Shown: positions 44,064 to 57,000 of the stretch, in pieces | How the letters are laid out: the number at the start of each line of letters is the position of its first letter | Position numbering within the stretch: position 1 is the first letter of the stretch | Assembly (NCBI GenBank): GCA_025403435.1 | Contig: JAJQZP010000440.1 | Coordinates: 558,001 to 622,000 of the forward strand | Origin: Artocarpus heterophyllus | Lineage: Eukaryota; Streptophyta; Magnoliopsida; Rosales; Moraceae | Direction: 5' to 3' | Length of the DNA stretch: 64,000 bases | Program-made: the position numbers and the translations under genes | The notes under the pieces: model-generated | Databases searched by the model: none | What the model was told of the DNA's origin: nothing | Seen by the model: only the letters and a program-made list of their open reading frames with translations

Positions 44064-46038
44064 TGTAACGCCCCTATATGGGGGTTAACAGTTTTTAATG
44101 AGATAAAATAAAAATAAATAATAAAAGTAAAACCTTAAAAATAAAATTTGCCCGGGACTTAAATGAAAACTCTCAACTCAAAAATAAAAATATAAACGAT
44201 AAATAAACCACAGTTTTAATATAGCACCTTAAATTTAATAATATAAACTGTTGTCATCATCATTTTAACCCTCAACACATTGTAATACAGTCACAGAAAG
44301 TAACAATTGATGCTTACATTATCATGAAGAACATTCTCAACAATTGAAGCAGTCCCAATGTAATATAGCTACATCACTTCCTCAACTATATTTCTCGTAG
44401 CCACCTCACACTTAGTGAGTCCTGAAAAGATAAAAATATAAGGGTATGAGCAACACTATGCTCAGTAGAGAAAGCCATTACTCACCTTTAGGTTTTTATC
44501 ATTACCACATTAAAACCTGCATGGTTAGTAAGTCACATCATATTCCAGATTATGAGGTTTATTATGATCATATCTTATGGATACCGTAGTTAATCATTAC
44601 CAAGTGTCATAATTACACATTTATACAAATATTACCAATCATCATTGTTCCTAGGTATCCATGTTAAATTGAGTATCACTCAACTCATCGAAACTCAAAT
44701 GGGCGCACTTGATCACCCTATAAACATTCCAAGGGTGTTCCGGTGAGGGGACATCAAGCCCCGAGTCCTCACCAAATCGATTCCTGTACAGTGTGTTCTG
44801 GGACTTTCAACCCAAGGAAGCGTCATCACCTTCCCCCTATTTTACCTTTTAGGGTATTCATGCCCAAGGACGTAATCGCCGCCCTCTTCATGTCTCACCA
44901 TTTCTCTATATTAAATCATTATTAATAGAGTCAGTTTTCCTAACCATGCTTCTCAATTTATAACATGTGTCAATTCATTATGTTCCTCACCGTACAATAC
45001 AAGACGAGTCCATGTCATAGTTTCATATGTGATAATCATATAATATCAGTTCAACATAGATATATATATATTGCGGCAAAACAATCAATTTTAATTCTAT
45101 AAAAACCTCACAAAAGATGAGTAATAGAATCCCTACCTTTCAAGCTTATCAACAGTCTCTTAATCCTGGAATCAATTAACGTTAGCTCCATACTCCCTTG
45201 ATCCTAAGGCGTGCATAAGGACAATTAAAACTAAAGCACAACATACAACTACATTCATAAAATTTATTTTAATTTAATCTTAGAATTTCAAGAAATAACC
45301 ACTGCCCATAGAGGTATTATAAAGTTTAACAATATAAATTTTCTGTCTAGGGCATATACACTTAGACTTCATACATATGCTCCAAAATAGCAACAAACAT
45401 ATACTTAGGTTTAAGAACGCAAATTTGAATAATCCTTTAGTATAAAAGAAAATTTATAAATGAAAGACTAAATTTGTTCATAAGATTCTAACCTCGGATT
45501 ATGGTTAGTTGGAAGCTTGAAATGGCTTCAAAACAGGTTCCTTTACTTCGGTATGACTGAAATTCTTGCTCAAATGGAGGTGATGGTGGCTGATTTTTAT
45601 GGCTGCCTTGAAGAAGTTCTCTAAGTATTTTGCTTCAGCAAAAAAAATGAGAAGAAGAGTGTGGGAACCGTGGAAGAAAAAGGAAGAAAAGATGAAGTCT
45701 TTGAAAAGAAGTGATAGAAACAATTATAGAGGAGACATGTTGAAGCATGTCACGGAGGAAATAAAGAAAATGAGGGTCAAGAGTAGTTGGAAAAGATATC
45801 CTTATGTCTCATCTAAAGACTTTAACACACATAATGCCAATATGACATTTTTGAGATTTATTAGAAGTTCTAAGGCTTTTTAGTAATCATACTAAATAAA
45901 TATAGGAGAATTTTAGAAAATTTAAAAATAGATAAAAATAAATATTATAAAATAAATTTAAATGAAGCAATTTTTTTTTATACATTAAAAATTAATTTAA
46001 TTACCTCAATACCCGTTAGAAGAATAACGGGTGTCACA
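44064..46038 (-). repeat. 5' LTR of element G
   Basis: Pairs with 37830-39804, same length, nearly identical. Flanked on the outside by CTTCT. Confidence 0.95.
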
Positions 46039-46043
46039 CTTCT

Positions 46044-46740
46044 TTATATGCCTGACCTTACCACAGAAGAAGCACTTAAGCTTCTTTGGGTTCTTCTTCT
46101 TCTTCTTCTTGCTCTTGGTTGCAGGAGGAATAGAAGACTTCCCACTCTTGGCCCGTTGCTTCTTTCCATTCCCAGAGTTAGGATTAGAACCAGAAGCAGC
46201 TACCATATTGGCCTCACCACCAGCAGGAGACTCCCTAATCAGCAGTTCAAACTCCTATAACTGTTTCATCAGTTCTGTCAAGGTCATATCCCGTCTGTTG
46301 CTTAAATTAAAAGTAGCTCTAAACGGAATAAATTCCTTAGACAGAGTCTCAAAGACCATAGTCATCTGAGTTTCAGCATCAATGTCGGCTCCATTGGTTT
46401 GAGCCTCAGCGAGGTAACCCATGACCAACATCATGTGCTCCTTTACAGATGTCCCCGGTCTCTATCTACAGTTTAAGAGTTTCCCCCTTGCCGCTTCGTT
46501 ATAGCCTGGCCTCCGAACATATCCTCAGCGGGCCTGATCATTAGCATTTTTCCAGCGGTCGTACGCTTGGAATTGCTCATTACTTGAGTCTCCTGTAGGC
46601 TCGGGAGGACAAGGAGTTGTCAGAATATATTTCAGTTTCTTAAAGGAAAGGACGATGTCCAGGTTCCGTTTCTAATCATTATAGTTCTCACTGGTTAATT
46701 GGTTTTTGTCAAGTATCGATGATAAAGCGTTTTTAGACAT
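46044..46740 (-). pseudogene. copia B gag, cut by element G
   Basis: The minus strand starts with ATG at 46740 (MSKNALSSILDKNQLTSENY), continues through KEFIPFRATFNLSNRRDMTL, a lysine-rich linker and the zinc knuckle CFFCGKVRHIKK, which is broken at 46044 and continues at 37829 with HYKHY. At least two stops interrupt it, near 46465 and near 46258. Confidence 0.85.
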
Positions 46741-48329
46741 TTTCAATCTACAATAAAGAATCATGTACCAAACATAAGCAAACATATATAATAATTTCGT
46801 AAGATAACACAATCATGTAAAATCATACAAATGTGTTTATGTGTCAAAACCTTGAAAATATCACAACCTTACAACGATAATTCCCAACTGAGAATTCAAC
46901 AAGCTCCTAGGGGAGTCATGCCAAATTCAATTAGGAACACGGATCCCCTCCAGATTAATATATGCCATCCAGGACCCGTATGATCCAGCATATACTAATA
47001 ATCGTTTCTTTGGCCATTAATTTTATTAACAGAGCTCTTAGGGGAGGTTAATAATAAAATTAACGTGTGTGTATAACCACCGTTTCAATATTTTATCCAT
47101 GATTTATAATCACCACCTAGGGGTGTGCAACCATAAATCATACTAAAATACCTTATCCTTTCAGAGATCCAATCTGGTACATGATAGAAATCCCTTCCTA
47201 GGGGTCAGGACCACCATGTTCTTCCTATGGAGCAATGATGGAGGCCTTAGGTCTTCTCTTCGAAAACCTTCTCCCACTCAATCTTTTGAAGTCAAGGTTT
47301 TATTTTAAAATTATGCATGAACAATTTTAATATGAGCGGCACTCCCTATTCTATATGGCATGTTATCAATATACATAGTAAATCATATTATAATGCAGAC
47401 AAGCAAAGCTACAAGCAAAATAATAATAACCGTAATATTATGGTTCCACCCTAGAGAATAGAGAACTAAGATTATAAGAGAATAATCGAGACATTTATCG
47501 ATTCTTCATCCTTGAATCCTCAAGTTGTATCCTTCTTCATGTAATATCCATCTTCAAGTCTTCAATCCTGAATGAATCGAATACTTCATATTTCCGTTCA
47601 TATCCAAATTTAATGTTTCTTAGAATCGTCCCAAAAATAAAATTAAAACTGCACCTGAAAAATTGCACCTTTTCTGGACACCTAACAGCTCTCGGTCGAC
47701 AGGCCGGTCTGGGTGATCGGCCTGCCGATTATGAAGGTTCGGCCTGCCGACAGAGCACCAAAATTTCTGCCCCACTGTCGGCCTACCAGACCACACGTCC
47801 GGCCTGCCGATCTGTGACCTTCGGCCTACCGATCAAACAGAAAACCCTCAATCCAGAAAATACAATTTTAATGCAATTCATCAATTTTATTTTCAACAAT
47901 TCAAAAACATAAAATTAGAGACTCAAGAAATACCTGGAGGCGCCATCATCAATCTTCTAGATTCGACTTCTCAATCCGTCTTCTCCGAATAATTATTTAA
48001 TTACAAATTCTTACAAATTAAAAATTAAATAACAATTCCTAGACGGAGATGATAGTCCGCCATCTAATTACATGAAAAACCTAGATACACATTCTAACCT
48101 CTAAGAAACCATAACCGGTATTAATTAATTAATAAATAATTAAACAATGATTTAATCAACCATAATTAATTAATAAACATTCACCACATAATCTATGACA
48201 ACATATATATTATATAGAAACCTAGAGTGCCATCTCTCTATAAAATTCAATTCAAGCATAGGAGAGATTAAGATCACAAAATTTATGCATATAACATGAT
48301 CACAAACTTGCAAATTTATGTAAAAAATT
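46741..48329 (-). other. leader of copia element B
   Basis: A 1.6-kb leader between the primer site and gag. Positions 47692-47835 contain five or six copies of the TCGGCCTGCCGA palindrome or close variants, the same motif that recurs in the LTR. No gene otherwise. Confidence 0.7.
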
Positions 48330-48342
48330 GGCTCTGATACCA
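48330..48342 (-). promoter_or_regulatory. primer-binding site of element B (initiator tRNA-Met)
   Basis: The minus strand reads TGGTATCAGAGCC two bases after the 5' LTR. Confidence 0.92.
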
Positions 48343-48344
48343 AT

Positions 48345-50354
48345 TGTTGGAAACAAAGTACGCAGCGGAATTTTAAAAATTTTTCATCAGAGTAATTCCA
48401 AAACACAAGTATAACATGATATATGTATAAATTAAACAGATCTTACTAACCTCAGTGTGCCGAAGAACCTCCGCAACCCGTGTAGAGAAGTAACGTTCCA
48501 GAAGAGCCTCAACCAACTGGTCTTCTTTGCTATTCTCTATCCACAACCGGAGTGAGTATGGGCTCACACGTACAGCTCTTCCACTGGTGACTCTCCTTCC
48601 AACCAATAGAGAGAACCCAAAGCTAGTGCTCGTGATTTGTGAACAAAAGCTCTCAGGGAGTTTTCAGATGCTCACTAGAAGAGTATCACTCTTAATCTCT
48701 TAATTGATCTGAGTAAATCATGAGACTCACTCCCTTTTTATACCTATTGGTCCTGGGGTCAGTCCATATCAGATTAGGTCTCAAAAACTCGAAACAGAAT
48801 CAAGTTCGGATCAATATCTGATAAGATCTGCGTAAAAATGCGTAATCTTATCTCCGCTGATCGGCAGGCCGAACATTCTGATCGGCAGGCTGAGCACGTC
48901 ATCCGGTAGGCCGAACTCCTGAGAAAAAATCTCCTCGAATCTTTTATTTTCCACCCGAGATTCTAAAGGATAAAGTCTCAGTTTTGATTCAAATAACCCA
49001 ATAGAGAAGTTATCTGATCAAAACAAACTTTATCAAGATAATCTCTAAGAAAATAAATCAATTCACAATAATTCTACAAGTTTATCTTGTTTTAATTTTG
49101 TCCAAAATTAAAACAACCGATAAACAGACAAGAATTAACTGATCGCAATAATTCAACAAGTTTATCTTGAACTAATTTCTTACAAAATTAATTCAACCGA
49201 TAATCAGACATGAATTATTTGATTCTTACAAATTTTAAACCAATCTGATAAATCCGACATAAGTCACCAATTATTGGAAAAGCACGCTGTGTTATTACAG
49301 GATTTTGTGAGCTAGCAAAGGGGACCAAAATGGACCTATAAAGTTCAAGCTCATGATAATTATGAAACCCAATATCCCAAATATACATTTCACAATTATC
49401 AACTCCAACGCTACTCCACTAAAAGCTTGGAGCTGTACTCTCGAACTTTATAGAATTACGAAGCTCGTGTAGCCAAGTCTCCATGACATATCATAGTGCA
49501 TCGTATCCCCATATGATAATCCATAATCGGCTTAAGGACAAGTTCTGTCTTACCTTCCTGATTATTTTTATCTTATGTTCCATTGTCTCACCATTAGAAA
49601 ACTTACCATCCAAAGATAGTATGCCATTCAGTTACACCTATGTATCCAAATGGTTGAGTGCTCCAGTTTTTCAATTACAGGACAACGCATATAAGAGGAT
49701 ATCATTACTCCTAAAGAAGAGCCATGGATTCCATATTTATGAATAACAAGTCTACGCTATCAAGAGTCATGCCTCCAACGTACCGGCATGCATACCACTA
49801 TAGAGATGTGGGAGTCATCTATTGGTACATCAAAAGACACAAGTCGAGATAACCGGCCCATTATTCATCTCAAGATTAAGATACAATACAAATGACTGTC
49901 TAAAGTGAATCGATTTGCCAAGACAGAATTATTAATCCAAATCAATTCACTTTATGTCCCGATCTAACACATCGTCACCTATGACAACGCGTCAATGTTT
50001 CTATTCACGGAGTCCAACTCCAATGGTCAAGACAAACTATCTCCCAAAAGGGATATAGACAACATAACAATCTTTACATGAATAAAGTGCTCAACTTTAT
50101 TCCCTCGATTGTGGATCATGTGTTTTAGACCATCACCTTAAGAATCGTGTCTACCGCATAATCATCCCATCATATGCCAAATTCTTAAGGTTTAGACTAA
50201 CAATCTCAGACTACTGTTTGCTTATCATACATTCAACAAATATGAACGTAAAGAGGACAAGATTTGGTATCTATAAATGAATAAATTCTTTATTGATAAA
50301 AATGTCTCCAAAAATGTATTACATTTTTACTCCTTAGGGCATACATATCTAACA
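48345..50354 (-). repeat. 5' LTR of copia element B
   Basis: 2,010 bp, plus-strand reading TGTTGGAAACAAAG to ATATCTAACA. It has the full set of GATCGGCAGGCC units (about 48855-48915). Flanked outside by TCATG. Confidence 0.93.
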
Positions 50355-52500
50355 TCATGTACCTCACATCTAGGAGGTCAAACTTTAACTTTATTTTTAT
50401 TGCCTCATAACAAGGAGGTTGGTACAACACTTTCGTTTTCTCTTTACGTTACATTCTTATTAACTTTAGTGATCATTTCAAATGCAATCACATCATATGC
50501 AAACACATTTGCAATTCATAGCTTGTACTATAAAATCTATTGTATAACAAATGCAACATATTGCTTAATAAATACATCATAAAACGCCAACACATTTTGC
50601 AAATCATAACTTGTATTCTAACACTTATTGCATAACAAATGCAACATATAATGAAATCATATTTTACAAATTATAACTTTTATTCTAAAACTTATTGCAC
50701 AACAAATGCAACTTATTGCATAACCAATGCATCATATAACTTATAACTTAAATTATAAAACATCATGCATTGTCATAATGCAAAACATACTTTAAATACT
50801 TTGAAAATCATTGCAAACTTATTTGCATATTATATAAATACGCATTTAAAAATTATTTACTTCATGCTGTAAGTGAGATTTGAAACTTACCCAAACTATG
50901 CTCTAGCGTTCTCTATTCCATTCCTTTTCCTTCCATTAGTCGGCCTTTACGTCCTGATCAAATAACAGTCGACTTATTAGTTAACTTTCTTTATTATCAA
51001 TCCACTCGATTGATAATAAAACGTAAACATTAACTATTCTTTCCTTTATTAACTTGACTAGTATGCTTTAGTTTACTGTTGTCTTTACTTAACCTTATAA
51101 ACTATCGGTTTACCTTTCCTTCACTTAGCTTTGTAACCTACCAGGGTTACTTTTCCTTTTAACCTCGTAACCCATCGGTTTACCTCTCGTTTACTTAAAC
51201 ATCCCTTATTAAATCTCCCGTCTCACATGACGGTTATGTTACTTAACGTATTACGGAACATTTTTCATCTAAGAACGTTATGCTAAATCGGAGTGTTCGA
51301 CTCCGTTCTAGCCGTTTCTTTAATAATGACGATTTTACCCTTAACGGGTTTTTTCGTCACCCTTGTAATGTTATAAAACTCATTCTCATATAAAACAATG
51401 TAACAATCACTGATCATGCATTTCATAAATTTTCATGAAAGCATCTAAAACAATTTATTTTAAAACGGTTCATACTGTAGACGAGATTCCTACTTACTTG
51501 GACTCCAAGCTAAGCAGGTCCAGTTGTACCTCGTTGTATCTACAGTATGCGAAGCATCCTCTGCAGTGCTCCTTGAGCAACCATGAATGGCTAAGAATGC
51601 TTCTTGGAGATCATACATTACTGGAACTGTCATTCTGGACTCAGTTACTGCTGTTTGAATTGCTTCGATCCACGTACAATCGGTACCAGATGATTTTCAT
51701 TGGAGTGGAATTTGCACAAACAGAGGTCACCATTGAGTTCAAAGCATCGAAACGAGTCAGGAGGCGGTCTCGGATCTTCGATCAGAGGTCCAGATCATAA
51801 AAATCCAAAGTCACCGTTGACTGACATTGACCGGCCATTAACCGACTTTGACCGGCCGTTGACCAGCGGCGATTGGCTCCGTTGGGGGCTGAGCTCGAGC
51901 CTACCCCCCCTAAATCGACCCTTTTGAGTCCAATGGCCGTGTCAATTTCACCTAATTTTGCCTCTAACATAGCGGGTAGGAGCTCAAAGACGGTGGCCAA
52001 AAATGGAGATTCTGATCTTGATTCTCCGACTGTGGAAACCTGAAATTGGCTGAGGGCTTTTGCTACCCATCCTCCTCTGAGTGTTTCCCTTCCATTGCAG
52101 CCCCTCAACGCTGTCAAAATTGACAAAATTGAAGCACTCAGGGTGGCCCACGGCGGCGGTAGGCGAGCGAAGCAATCCGGCCGTTGATGAGCTGCCACCA
52201 AGGGTAGGTTTTGTTCCTCTCATCACGATGGTCGTGTAGGAACAAGAATCACATCGATCAGACGTCGGACGGAGAAATAGGTTTCTCTGCCACTTTGGGC
52301 CGCGCGTGAGGCTTTCTCCTACGGCTTTTTGGGCAGCAGGGCACTTTGTTGGACTCAACTCGTCGAGAGCTTTCCATTGGCGCGGGAGGTGTCGAAAACG
52401 GATGCCAAAATCTCGAACGAGATTTGAGGAGAGAGAGAGAGAAAATCTAGAGAGAGAAAATAGAGAGAGAGCCAAATTTTTTCTTATTTTTTCTTCTTTT

Positions 52501-52510
52501 CTTTTTATAC
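52501..52510 (-). promoter_or_regulatory. TATA box of LTR F
   Basis: The minus strand reads GTATAAAAAG, followed about 40-75 bases downstream by a CT-rich tract (GA-rich on the plus strand, 52430-52472). Confidence 0.55.
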
Positions 52511-52687
52511 TTTTGTAAAAGAAATTGTGGTCCACACAATCCAATTCTTACACTGCATTGCTCTAATACTGTATAATTTTTCATGTTATTATATAGTATT
52601 TTTCATTAAACTGTACTTTTTGTCTTAATATAATCCTTAACTTAATGCATTTTTAATGCATTAAAAATTTTCAGGTGTTACAATAAA

Positions 52688-54007
52688 TACAGATGTTTAC
52701 ACGTTAGTTCTCGCACCCCGTCCTTTCTTTCTTCGGCTAACTGTTGAGCTTCTAGCATAGTAGTCTCCCCTTTTTCGATGAGATGCTACTAAAGCGCTCC
52801 TCTAGCCCACTAAAAATAATAAAATAGTGCCTAAATTAGTGTAGAAAGTTTAGTGAGGTAGAGAGGTAATCTTGTATGTATCATACACTAATATATATTT
52901 TAACTCTATATTTGCTTTGTAATGCTTATATTTTTATAGAATAAATTAAGTTGAGTTTTTACTGCATTATAAAGAAGAACTGGCACAATAAATGCTTATT
53001 AATGCTTGATTTATCGTCGACAGATAATGACATAGTGTATTCTTGAACCATTTAATAAGTCGAGGTTTTGTCGAAATTAATGCAATAATTTATTCCATTA
53101 AAATATAATAATTTTGATATGTTATTATCTTTTCTATCTTAAAATTATATTAATTATAATTGTAGTAATAATAGTTATAATTTTTATAATTAGTGCACCA
53201 TATCATTAGTGAGAGATGATTGTTTTGCTACTTTTTATAGGAAAACCCTTATTGTATTATAGCTTGCTCTATTGTCGCTTTAAGTTGACTTATAAAATTA
53301 GTAAAAGTGCTTGTTATTAACGGAGAAATACATAATAAATTAAATGTTTTAGATAATTAATTAAAGTTAAAATTTCATATCAGTTATGAGATATATAAAG
53401 GATTCTCGAAACTTTAATATTTTCATTTTATATTTTAAAGTCTTATTTAAAATTGTTAAAAATTAATTGTTTTCTTTAAAATCTCCTTAAATCACCCTTC
53501 AATCTTTCAAATTCTTACATCTCTATAGATACGACAACCTTTCTATATTACATACGTCTGCATTTAAAGAATCATTTTGGGTGATACATCATATAGAATA
53601 GTCAAAGATAAATATTGTGCAATAATAAACAAATTAAGGCATGAACATGATAATTAATATGATATTGGAAGCGACAATGGCGTCTATAACTGACTACTCA
53701 AAATTATTAGCGAAATTAATATAGAATAACTGTAGGTAATTGAGGAAGTCAACTGGAGACCATGTTTGCAATAGTATGTGCCATCATATTGGCAAAACGA
53801 GAAACATGAGAGATACTATAGTATAAATAACGAAGAAATAATATCCATAATAATGGGACTGTCAAAGCTTGACACCACATTATTGGGCACATCCTTGATG
53901 ACATTGGGCTTTAGAGAATTGTGACTTGGAGCTTGTTAAAAAGTGTGGAGTCAAATTAAACATCTTTTAGATTTCATCCCATGTAGAGGATTTTGAACCC
54001 AGGTGCC
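52688..54007. other. AT-rich intergenic DNA with LINE RNase H remnant
   Basis: No intact gene. Positions about 53640-53950 on the minus strand contain ISHVSRFANMMAHTIANMVS, matching the end of the plant LINE RNase H domain (the N-x-x-A-H motif). They are similar to 30040-30250. Confidence 0.5.
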
Positions 54008-57000
54008 TGTAACGCCCGTCATTTTCTTTAATAAATACTTACGTTGATTTAATGTTAGAATATAATACTTTAAGTACTATTATTATTTATGTTAAATAAA
54101 TTAACTTTTTGTTTAGTAATGTCACGGGTGACTGCCACGAGGGATCGATGTACTTGGGATGTTCATATCAAAAAATGATGATAAGTATAAAGTATTTATT
54201 GTTTTTTAGGAGTTTCAACTTACTCTAAATTTATAATCTTTTTGATGCTCTAAAGTTATGTATGCCCTAGAATTATATTCTTGATGATGACAAAAATTTT
54301 ATTGCTTATTTTCTTATTTTTTATAACATCTATGATGTCATGATAATTAATGTGTAACATTTTTATTATAGCATTAAGAAACTAGATAATATAAAGTGTC
54401 CAAAAGAATAATGTGTAAATTAATATTTTTGGGGTCATAGGAGCAAATATTATTGTTGTATATAAATAATTATGTATTATAAATTATATTATATTATGTA
54501 TATATCCTGAGTTACAATCGTATAGTATAATATAATATAATATAATATATCATATTATATTATAAATATTAACATGTGAACTAATTGCCGTGCATGATTG
54601 AAAAGAAAAAAAAAAAAGAAAAAGAAAAAAAAGAAAAAAAGGAAAACCTAATTAGTTAGATGACACTCATCTAAAAAAACAGGAAAAAGCCTAATTAGAT
54701 TAGGATTATATTCATTTAAAAATAGAAAAAACCTAATTAGATTAGAATTAAGGTTTACTACACTCATCTAATCTCTTTTTTCTCATAAACTATAAATATA
54801 ACTTTAAACTATTAAAGTCTTCATTCTCTTAATTTCCAGCTAAAAAAAATTCTCTCCCTTACTTCTCTTGAAAATCTCTCCAAGAAAGCCTCCATCATCT
54901 CTCTAATTCTTAAAGCCAAAAATTCATTACTCTTATTTACTTTCAAGTCAAAGTAGAAGGAATTCTTTTTAGAGATCTTGTGCATAACTTTTCGTATTTG
55001 TTGAACAAAGCATAAGAATTTAACGCTTAGTTTAGAGTTTTTATGGTTTTGAATTTTTATGATTGATATGTATTGTTTTGTGATATTTATTGGGAGCAAA
55101 CATTATTGTTATGCATAAATAATTATGTATTATAAATTATATTATATATTATGTTATAATTATATTATATTATATTATTGCACATACATATATGTTCAGT
55201 TATAATTGTATATTATATTATATTATATAACATATAAACTAATTGCTGTGTATGACTGAAAAGAAAAAAAAAGGAAAAAAAGAAAACCTAATTAGATTAG
55301 GATTACACTCATCTAAAAAAAGAAAAAAAAACCCAATTAGATTAAGATTACACTCATTTAAAAAAGGGGTAATCTAATTAGATTAGGATTAGAGTTTTTT
55401 ACACTCATCTAATCTTTTCTCTCTCATAAACCTATAAATATATCTTTAATCCACTAAAGTCTTCATTGTACTTAATTTCTAGCCAAAGAAAATTCTCTCC
55501 CTCACCCCTGTCACAAATCTCTCTAAGAAAGCCTTCATCATCTCTTTGATTCTCTAAACCAAAAATTCATTACTCTTATTTACTTTCAAGCCAAAGTAAA
55601 AGGAATTCTTTTTAGAGATTTCTGTACAAGTCTTCGTATTTGTTAAAGAAAATATAAGAATTTAAGGTATGGTTTAAAGGTTTTTATGGTTTTGAATTTT
55701 TATGATTGATATGTATTGTTTTGTGATAAACTTTACTAGAGAATTGTTCTTTTATGTTGTGAATGTGCGAGCATGTATATTTTTATAAAAAATAAATTAT
55801 TTTGTATATTACTTTGACCGTAACAATGTTATTTTATGGTTGAAAGCATTTACGTTCTTATGATATCATAAAATTTCATGAAAATAAGATTTTGTTATTA
55901 GAGTGTGATATGAGAATTTTAGGGTTTTCGGTTAGTCGGTAAGGTTGTTGGTAATATTTTGAAATTGAATGATTTTATTTTGCTGCAATTTTTGGATATG
56001 ATGTGTATGTATATGTTACGAATGTTTGGGATTTGTTATAAATTTTTGTTCAAAATATTTTTAAGGTTATGAGCTTCCGATCAAACATTGCTCACGAAAT
56101 TTTATTTGTTGACAGATTTGTATTTGTGTCTTATAGAGTCTGTTTTATAGGACAAAATACGTCTTTTGATTCTATAAAAAATCATGAATCATTGTTAGCA
56201 TGTTAAATAACTGTCTATAAATTTTTAGCTTCATATTTTCATTATGTTTTAAGATAAAATTCGTTGATTGCCAAGTACTCAGTGGTCATAAATGTCTGCC
56301 TAATGTGCTCTATATAATTCGTAAGATGATAAATCATATTTTTAAATGTGTTAAGCGTAATTTATTATTTTTTAACTTTTATTTATATGTTAAGCATGTC
56401 ATATGAAAAGTTCAGAAACATATATCATACATATTTGATTTTATAAAAATATTTGAATGAAATGTGTTCGCTGTTTTGCATGTCTAGTGTTAAAATTAAC
56501 TTTGAATTTGAACATGTGTTTTGAATTACTCAGAATTTATTTGAAGCTAAATTTGGATATGTTATGACTTTATGTGTTTATTATGTGTAATAATTTTTAT
56601 AAATTATTTTATACCATAAATTATTTAATAAATAATTTTTAATCAGGACTGGTCACTAATCAGGCTTTGCTGGCAAATTTTGTAGTATTAATTTTATGCT
56701 TTATTTATGGCTAAAGAAGAATCTGAGCATTATATATATGTGTTAACTTTATTCTTGCAAATTTTCATACTCAAATTGAATGTGAATTAAAACATATAGG
56801 GTTATGAATCCTTGAAGGTCCATTTGTTATTATGACTAACAGATTTACTTGAATGTTTTGAAAAATTGGAAAAAGGTATTTTGGATAAATATCTTGAAGA
56901 GAAGAAAATTTGAGTGATGTTTATATATTTAGCTATGTTATAGAATAATTCTTACATTTTATTCATGCTTATAAGTTGAGATAAATTTCTAAGTGATTAA

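Larger units (their letters stand above)
37830..46038 (-). mobile_element. young non-autonomous LTR retrotransposon G carrying two non-retroviral ORFs
   Basis: LTRs of 1,975 bp at both ends (37830-39804 and 44064-46038), three differences seen by eye, flanked by the target duplication CTTCT (37825-37829 and 46039-46043). Inserted in the gag zinc-knuckle region of copia B. Primer site TGGTATCAGAGCC at 44044-44056. Polypurine tract TTAAGGGGGGTAGAGC on the minus strand at 39805-39820, a style usual in gypsy elements. The 4,259-bp interior has no gag, protease, reverse transcriptase, RNase H or integrase, so it must be mobilised in trans. It holds a cysteine-rich viral-type ORF (42053-42574) and a LOG-like ORF (40759-41409), both in the direction of element transcription. 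Confidence 0.92.
32677..50354 (-). mobile_element. Ty1/copia element B, containing element G
   Basis: LTRs at 32677-34666 (1,990 bp) and 48345-50354 (2,010 bp), flanked by the duplication TCATG (32672-32676 and 50355-50359). Transcription runs right to left. A primer site for initiator tRNA-Met (TGGTATCAGAGCC) is at 48330-48342, a polypurine tract at 34667-34675. Gag begins near 46740 and pol ends at 34681. Without element G the body is about 9.5 kb, with a 1.6-kb leader. Gag and pol both contain stops and frameshifts. Confidence 0.93.
31589..52682 (-). mobile_element. long gypsy-type solo LTR F, split by element B
   Basis: The two flanks of copia B (31589-32676 and 50360-52682) join into one 3.4-kb sequence that begins TGTGACGACTTGCC and ends GGTGTTACA. 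It is flanked by the 5-bp duplication ATAAA (31584-31588 and 52683-52687). Orientation is minus: that strand starts TGTAACACCT, has a TATA box at 52501-52510 and then a CT-rich leader. The TGAGC/GCTCA hairpin common in gypsy LTRs lies near 32083-32097. No coding domain is attached. Short open frames within it have no recognisable product. Confidence 0.75.

Noticed and set aside
47692..47835. Regular short palindromes that could suggest a CRISPR-like array
   Set aside because: Spacing is irregular, units vary, and they lie in a retrotransposon leader in a plant genome.
51435..52544. Several 100-190 residue frames on both strands at 51435-52544
   Set aside because: They lie within solo LTR F around its promoter and leader, overlap each other, and show no domain pattern.
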